Position numbers and translations under genes: made by a program. A model generated the notes under the pieces. It saw only the letters and a program-made list of their open reading frames with translations, was not told the origin of the DNA and made no database searches. Positions 44,595-53,710 of a stretch of DNA of 64,000 nt are shown here, one piece after another. The stretch's first letter is position 1; every line of letters starts with the position of its first letter. The DNA is from Flavobacteriales bacterium (GTDB lineage: Bacteria > Bacteroidota > Bacteroidia > Flavobacteriales_D > Parvicellaceae). The DNA lies in contig JACJZN010000006.1 of the NCBI GenBank assembly GCA_020635565.1, positions 757,478-821,477 of the forward strand, in the 5' to 3' direction.

Positions 44595-45347
44595 ATGGCG
44601 GATCAACTTTTCTATTCATTTGTTACCCGTGACGGCTACAAAGGTGATGCCCCAACATATTTTGATAAAGATAATTTTGATTGGAGTGAAGTTCTTGAAA
44701 AAAACTGGCAAACAATAAAAAAAGAATTGAATGATTTTCTATCTGCAGATAAGAAGTTATGGCCATATTTTGATCAAAGTATTGTTTCAAGAAAAAACAG
44801 CTGGAAGACAATCCCCCTAATGGCATGGGGGGTACACTTTAGAAAAAATCAAAAAGCGGCTCCTGAGACAACCCGACTGCTAAATCAAATTCCCGGTATT
44901 GTCAGTGCATCATTCAATATGCTGGATGCGAATGCTCAAATTGTTCCTCATTATGGTGATACCGATGGAATTATGCGATGTCATTTGGGGATCATCGTTC
45001 CAGGTGAATTACCAGATATTGGATTTGAAGTTCAAGATGAAAAAAGAAGCTGGCATGAAGGAGAATTACTTATTTTCTGTGATGCCCATTTGCATACAGC
45101 ATGGAACAATACTGCAGAAAAGCGATTCATTCTTCTTTTTGACGTCATCAGACCCGAATACCTTCAAATTAAAAGACAAATATGTTCTAAAGTTTTGGCC
45201 TCACTCTACCTACAATCCCTTAGTGGCAAATTAACGTTCCTAAGAAAGCTTCCAATGTCGGCTCAGATGCTTTTGTATTATGCAGCAATTCCTGCCGCAA
45301 GAATATCCGTTCCAATTAGAAATCTCATCAGTAAAATAGTTAGTTAA
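44595..45347 (+). CDS. Aspartyl/asparaginyl beta-hydroxylase-family dioxygenase (copy 4)
   Basis: 250 aa. H119 (VPHYGDTDGIMRCHLGI), H167 (HLHTAWNNTA) and R177 (KRFILLFDV). Very similar to copy 3, including FEVxxEKRSWxEGxLLIF and a basic hydrophobic tail (LYLQSLSGKLTFLRKLPMSA). The two are a tandem duplication. The stop overlaps the convergent sulfotransferase gene by 4 bp. Confidence 0.88.
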   Translation: MADQLFYSFVTRDGYKGDAPTYFDKDNFDWSEVLEKNWQTIKKELNDFLSADKKLWPYFDQSIVSRKNSWKTIPLMAWGVHFRKNQKAAPETTRLLNQIPGIVSASFNMLDANAQIVPHYGDTDGIMRCHLGIIVPGELPDIGFEVQDEKRSWHEGELLIFCDAHLHTAWNNTAEKRFILLFDVIRPEYLQIKRQICSKVLASLYLQSLSGKLTFLRKLPMSAQMLLYYAAIPAARISVPIRNLISKIVS

Positions 45348-46345
45348 CCAGTTCCTCGAAAAAAATTGACAATTCTCCTTTGGATTGAAAATGGTAATGC
45401 GAAGGATTTCCTATTCAGAAACAAAATCAACCTTGATTTGATTTTATCAAATTTAACTTTGATCCTGAAACCTAGTAGTTCTGTACTATTGATTTCTGGA
45501 AAATCAGAATACCCCAAGAACTTAGCTATTTTGCCATTTACAAGTGTTATTCGTTTAAGTTCAATTTCACTAAGATTATTCTTCCAATACCCTACTTTAT
45601 CTGAAGAAATCGGATTACCGCTATGCTCATGTAACGTATTAAAGGATTTATCCTTTTTTGACAATTCATCAATCTTTATTGCTCTCATCTGACGGGTTAT
45701 CATTTCGGGTTCGTATGAAAGCTGGAGAAAATTTAACAAATCTTCCAAAGTTCCTTCTGGAGCAGACACCAGATCCTCATATTTCAACAAATGTATTTGA
45801 TCAGGATACTTCTCCCTTAGATCAAGAATACTCTGATTATACCAGTTCCATTTAAACCAGGACATTAGCCCCAAACTGAAGATCTTCGAAGCATTAAGTT
45901 TTTGACTGGTAAATCGATCCCTACAATCACGAACCAAACCAATAAACTTGGCATTTGGAAAAGTCTTTCTTAACAATTTGATCTCAGCTGAATAAAATGG
46001 ATTTTTATCCACTAAAACACTCACTCCTTTCTTCTCCGGATCGTAGTGTCGAAGAATTTGCTTGAATACATTTTCAAAACTTCTCTCTCCATTGAGAAGC
46101 GTCTCTTTTAAAGAGTCTTCGTTCAACCTCCAAACCCTGCTAAACTCACTCTTTCTGATCCACAAATTATCTATTATCTTATCCAAATCATGATCTGAGA
46201 GCTCTTTCTTTCCAGCGAAAGAATGTATATATGACAACAAAAAACCTTGCTCAGGAGTTGCTATTATTTTACTGTGATTATTGAGCAGATTTGACAACAA
46301 TGTCGTACCAGACCTATCTGCACCTATTAAAAAATAAAGCTCCAT
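45344..46345 (-). CDS. PAPS-dependent sulfotransferase (copy A)
   Basis: 333 aa. 5'-phosphosulfate loop LIGADRSGTTLLSNLLNNH at the N-terminus and 3'-phosphate site FIGLVRDCRDRFTSQKLN, then YEDLVSAPEGTLEDLLNFL, the usual sulfotransferase YEdL segment. Family members move sulfate from PAPS to hydroxyls or amines of glycans, lipids or Tyr. The start overlaps the stop of copy B by one base. Two sulfotransferases beside four hydroxylases suggest that newly made hydroxyls are sulfated. Confidence 0.88.
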   Translation of the reverse strand: MELYFLIGADRSGTTLLSNLLNNHSKIIATPEQGFLLSYIHSFAGKKELSDHDLDKIIDNLWIRKSEFSRVWRLNEDSLKETLLNGERSFENVFKQILRHYDPEKKGVSVLVDKNPFYSAEIKLLRKTFPNAKFIGLVRDCRDRFTSQKLNASKIFSLGLMSWFKWNWYNQSILDLREKYPDQIHLLKYEDLVSAPEGTLEDLLNFLQLSYEPEMITRQMRAIKIDELSKKDKSFNTLHEHSGNPISSDKVGYWKNNLSEIELKRITLVNGKIAKFLGYSDFPEINSTELLGFRIKVKFDKIKSRLILFLNRKSFALPFSIQRRIVNFFRGTG

Positions 46346-47361
46346 TAGTTTACTTTTCTTTTAAACTTCTTTATGCCAATTTTAACCCATACAGGAAGAA
46401 CTTTATAAATTTTCATTAACCACTTTTTCTGAATTTTAGCTTTCCAGATCTTTAATTTATCACCTAGTGATAGAGCGATTCCTAAATCTTCAAATTCGTA
46501 CCCAAAATAAGCCGCGTTCTTCCTTGTTACCGATTCTATTTTACGTATTTCAGTTTCCGTAAACGCACTTTTATATTTCCCGATATTCCCAAGATCAAGA
46601 CCTCTGGTCAGTCCATCTTGAAACCCCTCCATATTGTCAACATACTTATTTTGAATATTTCCTTGTTTTACATCAGAAAAACTATTTGAATACAACAACA
46701 TATCTCGATTATACTCAATTCCAAAATGGTCTGAAACTACCCTCAACACCTTTTCCGGATATCGAATCAAATCCTCATACTTAACATCAATCACCCGCTC
46801 ACTTTTTCCGTACTTCAATACTTCTTGATAATAGTCATTCCACAATGCACTTTGATAAACCACATTGAGATCTTTACCCAACTTTCTTCTCACACAAGCT
46901 TCCACATTATCTCGAGGATCTCGTGTTAAAACTACAATTTTAGAATCAGGAAACAATTCCATCATTTCAGAGAAAAAAAACAGATACTCCAATTGCTTGT
47001 CCACAATAACACTTGCATCTTTTTTTTGCATTAAAAAATGCAAGTGAAGGTATTTACACATGGTCAAGTAATCATAATAGCGATCTTTCACTGACAACAA
47101 ACTTGACAGCGTATCTTCTTTTGAAACATAATAATCGCCCAGTGACTGCTTATTCAGCAGAATAAAATCTTGATAAAACTCTTCGACCAACTGATCTGTC
47201 CAAAAATCAACTCTGCCGTACTTAGGATACAAATAAAAGCTAAAGGTTTCCTCAATTACAGAGACAACATTGGGAGACTTATTTAACATCGCAGAAAGCA
47301 ACGTACTCCCAGACCTCTCCTTAGAAAGAATGAAGTGCAATTTTACCTTATCTGCTTCCAT
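46345..47361 (-). CDS. PAPS-dependent sulfotransferase (copy B)
   Basis: 338 aa, distant paralog of copy A. PAPS loop HFILSKERSGSTLLSAMLN, 3'-phosphate site VVLTRDPRDNVEACVRRKL, and VKYEDLIRYPEKVLRVVSDH. Ends with a basic, weakly hydrophobic tail (WLMKIYKVLPVWVKIGIKKF), similar in character to the tails of hydroxylase copies 3 and 4 and possibly membrane-associating. First gene of the leftward sulfotransferase pair. Confidence 0.88.
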   Translation of the reverse strand: MEADKVKLHFILSKERSGSTLLSAMLNKSPNVVSVIEETFSFYLYPKYGRVDFWTDQLVEEFYQDFILLNKQSLGDYYVSKEDTLSSLLSVKDRYYDYLTMCKYLHLHFLMQKKDASVIVDKQLEYLFFFSEMMELFPDSKIVVLTRDPRDNVEACVRRKLGKDLNVVYQSALWNDYYQEVLKYGKSERVIDVKYEDLIRYPEKVLRVVSDHFGIEYNRDMLLYSNSFSDVKQGNIQNKYVDNMEGFQDGLTRGLDLGNIGKYKSAFTETEIRKIESVTRKNAAYFGYEFEDLGIALSLGDKLKIWKAKIQKKWLMKIYKVLPVWVKIGIKKFKRKVN

Positions 47362-47383
47362 TGATACCTTAAAAATTCTCTCA

Positions 47384-47391
47384 CAAATCTA
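47384..47391 (-). promoter_or_regulatory. -7 box for the sulfotransferase pair
   Basis: TAGATTTG on the minus strand, 22 bp before the start. It is the same 8-mer as the box before the TMTC-like gene at the other end of the island. The rest of the 234-bp gap (47392-47595) is AT-rich; it contains the motif TCAACTTTTGAACTAAAA at 47481-47498 but no perfect rightward box. Confidence 0.45.
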
Positions 47392-47595
47392 CTTAATAAA
47401 ATCTTTTATCTATGAAATGCAACCATCTATCTAAAAACCACGTCCTAAATGGTCAGAACAGTTGTTTAATCCAAAAATTATCAACTTTTGAACTAAAATT
47501 ACATTTTTATTAAATAAAAAGAACTACATTTATTCGCTAAAATATTGATTTTCAACAACACCAATAAAAACTACTAACACTTAAAATAATCCTAA

Positions 47596-48033
47596 ATGTT
47601 CAGGCATCACTATTTAACACCGCTTATCCTCATCGCTTTAATATCATTTGGATCTAAAGTATACTCACAAAACTCATCAAGTTCAAAACCAGTTTTGGAG
47701 GAATACATGTGGACGAATTTCAACTCTACCATCTACATAGATACGAATACCGTATTTCAGCGAAAAGAAGATAAGGTCTTCGCTACTTTTGTTATCGTTT
47801 CTGATGATTTAACTGCTAAAGAGTTAAAATTAAGAATCGAAGCTTTAAAAATCTGGAATTTAGATTCCTACAGTTTTCTTGAAGATGAAAAATTACTAGT
47901 TACGTTATCTGCATTAAAATCTGAGCATCAGGAAAAGAAAGATTATCTACTCAAAAGGCTTAGATGTGTGAGAACAATTGTCAATGGCAAATCTGTTCCA
48001 GTTGACGAAGTCATCAAAAAGATTAACAACTAA
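47596..48033 (+). CDS. Small exported protein preceding the first giant adhesin
   Basis: 145 aa, unknown family. Signal peptide MFRHHYLTPLILIALISFGS.. ending YSQ. The mature part has a beta-alpha character (DKVFATFVIVSDDLTAKELK, RLRCVRTIVNGKSVPVDEVI) that recalls small TonB-C or secretin-N-like folds, but I cannot assign it. 36 bp separate it from the 1620-aa gene, so they are probably cotranscribed. Confidence 0.72.
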   Translation: MFRHHYLTPLILIALISFGSKVYSQNSSSSKPVLEEYMWTNFNSTIYIDTNTVFQRKEDKVFATFVIVSDDLTAKELKLRIEALKIWNLDSYSFLEDEKLLVTLSALKSEHQEKKDYLLKRLRCVRTIVNGKSVPVDEVIKKINN

Positions 48034-48069
48034 TTCCCATTACTACAAACACAACCCAACACCCTGACT

Positions 48070-51000
48070 ATGAGAAAATTAATACTCTTATTGGTTATCA
48101 CTTCATTCACGTTGCAGTTTAACGCACAAACCTTTTCTGTTACCGATCCTGGAAATGCAGGAACAAATAGTGGAACAGACTGTGCAAGTATTTCTGTTAC
48201 CGGTCTTCCTGCTGCAGGTGGTGCGATTGCATTAAGTCAAATCTGCGTGAACGTTACTTCTAATTACGATGCCAACCTGAATATTTATGTGGATCCTCCA
48301 GGCGCAGGAGGTGTCTTCACCTTAAGTTCTGGTAACGGATCCTCTGGAGACAATTACAGCAACACTTGTTTTTCACCACTTGCGACACAATCAGTCGAGG
48401 GAGCAGCCGCTCCTTTTAATGGAACCTACGTTCCTGAAGGTTGTTTATGGTCTGAGAATTTAACTGCAACCAATGGAACATGGCAGGTTTGTGTTCAGGG
48501 TTATGGATCTGGAAGTGTTCATGACCTTACTAGTGCAAGTTTAACATTTACGAATAGTGCTGGTATTGGATATCTGGAAGCAGCAGACCTTTGTGCAAAT
48601 GCAACTCCGATTTGTGCGGATGATGGATTTAATGGATCAACTTCCTCTTGTTACAATGCTGAATCAACATCTCCGCTGTGCGGAGGTATGTCTATTGAAA
48701 ATAGTAGCTGGCTGAAATTTGTGGCTTCTTCAACAAGTGTCGTTATGAATGTTACTGTTGGTAACTGTTATTATGGTGATGGGATCCAATTTGTATTATA
48801 CACCACCACAAATTGTTCTTCCTTCTCCTATGCTGGGGGTACTTCAGCTAACTGTTACTATCAGATTTATCCGGGAACAACTCCTATTACATTCACTAAC
48901 CTAACTGTTGGACAGACTTACTATTGGATGATTGATGGATTTGCGGGAGATGACTGTGATTTCGTTGTTGATGTGGTAAGTGGAGTACTTGTTTCTGGAA
49001 TCTCTAGTTCCAATGGAAATTCATTCTGTTTAGGACAATCGACTACTCTTTCAGTAAATGGATCAGGAAATCCTCCAACTGGATATACTTGGTCTGAAGG
49101 TGGTACTACTCTAGGAACTTCATCCACAGTAACGGTTACCCCAACTACTGCCGGAACACATACGTATTCAGTCGATGTACTTGGTGCATGTGGACCAATA
49201 AGCACGTTGACTTATTCAATTAACGTTTTAAATTCTGCTACACCAACCTTTACTGCAAGACCTCCTATATGTGCTGGCGCTTCTATGACAGCATTACCAA
49301 CCACTTCTAATAATGGTATTTCTGGAACATGGTCACCCGCGCTGAATAATACAACCACTACGACCTACACTTTTACTCCAAGTGCCGGACAATGCGCCAG
49401 TACAACAACAATGACAATTACCGTCAATCAAAACCCCACTATATCTCTGACTTCGGCCGCATCTACGACCAGTCAGACTGTATGCCAAAACACAGCAATT
49501 TCGAATATAACCTATTCTGTTGGTGGAAGTGCTACGGGAGCTTCGGTCTCTGGTTTACCAGCCGGAGTTACAGGAAACTATAGTGGTGGCACATACACCA
49601 TAAGTGGCACCCCAACTGCCACTGGGACTTTTAATTACACGGTAACAACTTCTGGAGGCTCATGTGGAACAGCAACAGCAACTGGCTCTATAGTAGTCAA
49701 TAGTACTCCAACCGTTACCGTTCCTTCATCTGGAGAGGTTTGTGTTAACTCAACCTTATCTCTAAGTCCTTCTTCGGGAGGAACATGGTCAAGCAGCAAT
49801 ACTTCTGTAGCTACAATAACCAACGGAGGTGTTGTAACAGGTGTTTCAGCAGGTTCTGCGAACATGGTATTTACAAATACAACTACCGGATGCTCGAGTA
49901 CAGCTGCAAGTGGTGCAATTACAGTAAATGGATTACCAACAATCAATACGAGTGGAATTGTTTTAAATGATCCTACGACTTGTGGAGGTACTGATGGATC
50001 CATTACAGGAATTACCGCAAGTGGAACAGCTACACTTACTTATTCATGGAACAGTACTCCTGCCCAAACTTCTGTTAATTTAAATTCAGTTGGTGCTGGT
50101 TCATATACATTAACCGTAACTGATGGTAATAGCTGTCAAGCAACAGCTGGTGCTTACAGCCTTTCAGATCCGTCTTCACCACCTGCTCCAACAATCTCTT
50201 TAACTCCAGGTGCTGTTTGTGTAGGAGGAAGTGCAACCATTAGCATTAACTCTCCTGATCCTTCAGCCACATATACATGGTCTGGACCGAGCGGATATAC
50301 GAATACAGGAACATCAATAACAATAAGTCCATTAACCACTGCGAATAGCGGAAGTTACGATGTCTCCACATCTGTTGGTGGATGTACCACAGGAAATGCA
50401 ACAGCCCCTGTAAACCTAACTGTAAACAGCTTGCCTTTTGTGGACATCACTACTCCAATTGATATTAGCTGTGCAAACCCTGTGATTACACTTGATGGAT
50501 CAAATTCTGATCAAACAAACAGTTCATTTAGTTGGATTGCAAGTTCTGGCGGGGCTATTATTGGATCTGGAAACACTGACACAGAGACAACATCAACGGT
50601 TGGAGATTATGAATTAACAGTACTTAATACAGTTACTCAATGCTCTAATTCACTTACAGTAAGTGTTTCAGATAATTTCGCTACTCCTGCAGCAAGCGTT
50701 TCGGTTCCAAACAGCGGACAAATCGACTGTAACAATCCTACGTTAAGCTTGGATGGTTCAGGATCAACAAATTCGACTGGAGGATCTACTGGAATAACAT
50801 ATACATGGTCAACTACTTCCGGAGGATCTTCGATTGGTAGTAGCTCATCTTATAGTGCATCAACTGCTGGTGATTACTACCTTCTAGTGACGGAGACTTC
50901 TTCAGGTTGTACCGATGAAATGATGGTTACAGTAACTGAAAACACTACAGTTCCCGTTGCTATCGTTACAGACAACAATCCACTTTCGTGCGATTCGCTT

Positions 51001-52932
51001 ACTATTCTCGTTAATGGAGGTACATCAACTCCACTCGGGAACGTCAGCTATGAATGGGAAGATTCAACGCCAGGATCTCCAATTGGAACTAATTCCACTG
51101 TAAGCATTTCAACTCCTGGAAACTATTCTTTATTAGTTACTGATATATCGAATGGTTGTCAAAACACAGCCAATTTCACAGTAACTCAGGATATCACACC
51201 ACCAACAGCATTGGTTACTACTCCTGTGGTTGTCAATTGTTACAACCCACTGGGGTACTTAAACGGAATTGCTTCTTCTCAAGGTCCGAATATTACTTAT
51301 TTGTGGACCACTTCAACTGGTTTAATCATAGGAGATACAGATCTAGATACTGCAGCAACAATCACTGCTGGCACATATAATCTTTTGGTTGAAAACACCA
51401 CTAATGGATGTACTGCGAATGCTAATGTAACCGTAACTGTAGATAATACGCCTCCTTCAGCAGACGCAGGATTGGACGTTAACTTCCCTTGCGGTGTTAC
51501 AACAGTTCAACTAGATGGTTCTGCTACAACTGGAACTGGATTAAACTATTCATGGTTCGGACCTGGTGTAATTACTGCAGGAAATACATCAACTCCAAAT
51601 GTAAATACTACAGGAACATTTATGCTTGTCGCACTTGGCAGCAATGGATGTAGAGACACATCATACGTTGATGTTATCCCGAATATTACCCTACCAAATG
51701 CAGATGCAGGAACAGATGTAACCGTTACCTGTTTAGATCTACCTGTAAATGTCGTTTTGGATGGTTCAGGATCAGATTCCGGAATGAATTATCAATGGGC
51801 AACTATAATTGGTAATATTGTATCAGGATCGACAACTCTAAATCCTGTAGTGGATCAAGCAGCTGGTTATCAGCTCACAGTAACAGATCCTGGAAACAAC
51901 TGTTTCAATAGAGATACTGTTTATGTAATAATGGATACCATTGCTCCTATAGCTCTTGCGGGGAACGACACTACGATTACGTGTAATACGGGATTAGTTG
52001 TTGATTTAGATGCGAGTGGATCGACAGGCACTAACCTGACCTACTCATGGAGTACTTCAAATGGAATCATTGACTCACAGACTAATAGTATAGCTACAGT
52101 TTCTGGTCAAGGAGACTATACCGTAACTGCGACTGGAGATAATGGATGTACAGCAAGCGATGATGTGTCAGTAGTTGTAGATACAATTTCTCCCTTAGTA
52201 GTTATAGCAACTCCACTCGACCTTGATTGTGCTGGAACTCCAGTTACGCTTGACGGATCTGGATCAAGTGGTGTCAATGAAACTTACTTATGGTCCGATA
52301 ACACCAATAGTAACACTACTTCTGTCACTACGGCAGGAATTTACACATTGACTGTTACCAATGACAACGGATGTATTACCACTTCTTCTGTTACCGTAAA
52401 TAACGCTACAGGACCAACGGCTGATTTCACAGCTACTCCAGTCTCCGGAAATATTCCATTACAAGTAGTATTTACCAATAACTCCACTGGATCAAATCTA
52501 ACTAACGGTTGGGATTTTGGTAATGGTACAACTAGTTCAGTATTGGATACTACTATGACTTATACCGAATCTGGGGATTATACTGTTATTCTGGTTGTAA
52601 CTGATGATAATAGCTGTACGGACACTGCTAGTATTTTGATTTCTGCGGATGGAATTTCTGATCTAATTATCCCGAATATTTTCTCGCCAAACGGGGACCT
52701 CGATAATGATGTATTTACATTACAAGGCTCTAACATTAGTGAAATCAATGGAACCATCTTCAATCGATGGGGACAAATCGTATATGAATTTAATTCGCTT
52801 GGAGCAGGTTGGGACGGATATACAATATCAGGAACACAAGCTTCTGCTGGAACTTATTACTACATTATCACAGCAGTTGGAGAGGATGGTCAGGAATATG
52901 AATTCCAAGGTCCGCTAGAACTAATTAGATAA
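48070..52932 (+). CDS. Giant T9SS adhesin-like protein with P-domain and Ig/PKD-like repeats
   Basis: 1620 aa. Signal peptide (MRKLILLLVITSFTLQFNAQ). Next a proprotein-convertase P-domain-like jelly roll (about 20-160) and a second jelly roll (165-300; CYNAESTSPLCGGMSIENSS). Then Ig/Big-2/PKD-like repeats rich in Ser, Thr and Gly with single Cys pairs, a final PKD domain (GNIPLQVVFTNNSTGSN) and a class B T9SS sorting domain (IIPNIFSPNGDLDNDVF .. FNRWGQIVYEF .. GTYYYIITA). Residues from about 620 to the end are collinear with the last 1000 residues of the 2860-aa protein. Family members of this type act as gliding or attachment adhesins (SprB-like). Contains many DS/DT-aliphatic sequences, the Bacteroidota O-glycosylation sequon. 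Confidence 0.92.
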   Translation: MRKLILLLVITSFTLQFNAQTFSVTDPGNAGTNSGTDCASISVTGLPAAGGAIALSQICVNVTSNYDANLNIYVDPPGAGGVFTLSSGNGSSGDNYSNTCFSPLATQSVEGAAAPFNGTYVPEGCLWSENLTATNGTWQVCVQGYGSGSVHDLTSASLTFTNSAGIGYLEAADLCANATPICADDGFNGSTSSCYNAESTSPLCGGMSIENSSWLKFVASSTSVVMNVTVGNCYYGDGIQFVLYTTTNCSSFSYAGGTSANCYYQIYPGTTPITFTNLTVGQTYYWMIDGFAGDDCDFVVDVVSGVLVSGISSSNGNSFCLGQSTTLSVNGSGNPPTGYTWSEGGTTLGTSSTVTVTPTTAGTHTYSVDVLGACGPISTLTYSINVLNSATPTFTARPPICAGASMTALPTTSNNGISGTWSPALNNTTTTTYTFTPSAGQCASTTTMTITVNQNPTISLTSAASTTSQTVCQNTAISNITYSVGGSATGASVSGLPAGVTGNYSGGTYTISGTPTATGTFNYTVTTSGGSCGTATATGSIVVNSTPTVTVPSSGEVCVNSTLSLSPSSGGTWSSSNTSVATITNGGVVTGVSAGSANMVFTNTTTGCSSTAASGAITVNGLPTINTSGIVLNDPTTCGGTDGSITGITASGTATLTYSWNSTPAQTSVNLNSVGAGSYTLTVTDGNSCQATAGAYSLSDPSSPPAPTISLTPGAVCVGGSATISINSPDPSATYTWSGPSGYTNTGTSITISPLTTANSGSYDVSTSVGGCTTGNATAPVNLTVNSLPFVDITTPIDISCANPVITLDGSNSDQTNSSFSWIASSGGAIIGSGNTDTETTSTVGDYELTVLNTVTQCSNSLTVSVSDNFATPAASVSVPNSGQIDCNNPTLSLDGSGSTNSTGGSTGITYTWSTTSGGSSIGSSSSYSASTAGDYYLLVTETSSGCTDEMMVTVTENTTVPVAIVTDNNPLSCDSLTILVNGGTSTPLGNVSYEWEDSTPGSPIGTNSTVSISTPGNYSLLVTDISNGCQNTANFTVTQDITPPTALVTTPVVVNCYNPLGYLNGIASSQGPNITYLWTTSTGLIIGDTDLDTAATITAGTYNLLVENTTNGCTANANVTVTVDNTPPSADAGLDVNFPCGVTTVQLDGSATTGTGLNYSWFGPGVITAGNTSTPNVNTTGTFMLVALGSNGCRDTSYVDVIPNITLPNADAGTDVTVTCLDLPVNVVLDGSGSDSGMNYQWATIIGNIVSGSTTLNPVVDQAAGYQLTVTDPGNNCFNRDTVYVIMDTIAPIALAGNDTTITCNTGLVVDLDASGSTGTNLTYSWSTSNGIIDSQTNSIATVSGQGDYTVTATGDNGCTASDDVSVVVDTISPLVVIATPLDLDCAGTPVTLDGSGSSGVNETYLWSDNTNSNTTSVTTAGIYTLTVTNDNGCITTSSVTVNNATGPTADFTATPVSGNIPLQVVFTNNSTGSNLTNGWDFGNGTTSSVLDTTMTYTESGDYTVILVVTDDNSCTDTASILISADGISDLIIPNIFSPNGDLDNDVFTLQGSNISEINGTIFNRWGQIVYEFNSLGAGWDGYTISGTQASAGTYYYIITAVGEDGQEYEFQGPLELIR

Positions 52933-52955
52933 TACTTTTATCAGACACTATTTGG

Positions 52956-52984
52956 AGGAGGTGACGGTGTCACCTCCTTTTTTT
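52956..52984 (+). terminator. Terminator after the first giant gene
   Basis: Stem GGAGGTGAC-GGT-GTCACCTCC, extended by one A-T pair, followed by seven T. It ends 13 bp before the next start codon. Confidence 0.85.
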
Positions 52985-52985
52985 A

Positions 52986-52993
52986 TAAATTTG
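52986..52993 (+). promoter_or_regulatory. -7 box directly before the lipoprotein gene
   Basis: TAAATTTG lies between the terminator T-run and the ATG at 52998, ending 4 nt before it. No TTG at 19 nt. If real, the mRNA is leaderless. Confidence 0.4.
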
Positions 52994-52997
52994 ACTT

Positions 52998-53657
52998 ATG
53001 AAAAATAAGATTGGAATCATAACTTGCGCTTTCGCTATATTGACGATTTTCTTGTCAAGCTGCAAGAAAAAAGGCCAGGAAATATCCTTTGATTTCTCAA
53101 TCACGATTCAAGACTATTACAACGAATCACCTATTCAGGATGTATCAGTAAGTGCATACACTAAAGGTGTTTCATCAGGAACCTATACCAATACATTTCA
53201 ATTGCAGGCAAGTGAGTCTACAAGCAGTGCAGGCGTAGCTTCTTTTCAAGTACCTTATGGAGGAATTGAAGTAATCAAGCTATCCATCGAAAAAGATGGG
53301 TATTTTGGTCAATCGATTGAATACAATCCTGACGATTTTAGTACGGAAGGTAATAATGCGTTAACTATTCCTATTAAAAAAAAGGGATTCATCTCTATAA
53401 GAATTCAAAATACCTCGCCTTTCAGTGCTTTTGACGAAATTACATTCAACACAATAAATAACGATTGTGAAGAGTGTACTGACTTTAATTCTTTAGTTCT
53501 TGCAGGAACACAGATAGACACCACATTATCAGGTATAACGGTTGGAAATCGATATTTTAAATACCAATATATTGTCTTTAAGAACGGTGCTTCATCGAAC
53601 TACCTAGATTCTGCATTATGTGTTAACGACACTACGTTTATCAACATCAACTATTGA
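52998..53657 (+). CDS. Hypothetical lipoprotein
   Basis: 219 aa. Lipobox LSSC (FAILTIFLSSCKKKGQE), so lipid-anchored. The mature part looks like carboxypeptidase-regulatory/transthyretin-like beta sandwiches: ITIQDYYNESPIQDVSVSAY, then VASFQVPYGGIEVIKLSIEK, and a second unit with a CEEC pair (NDCEECTDFNSL). Function unknown. It sits between the two giant genes, just after a strong terminator. Confidence 0.75.
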   Translation: MKNKIGIITCAFAILTIFLSSCKKKGQEISFDFSITIQDYYNESPIQDVSVSAYTKGVSSGTYTNTFQLQASESTSSAGVASFQVPYGGIEVIKLSIEKDGYFGQSIEYNPDDFSTEGNNALTIPIKKKGFISIRIQNTSPFSAFDEITFNTINNDCEECTDFNSLVLAGTQIDTTLSGITVGNRYFKYQYIVFKNGASSNYLDSALCVNDTTFININY

Positions 53658-53710
53658 TACAATAAAACATAGGATTCAAACAATTAACATCACTATTCTG
53701 AATTAATTTA

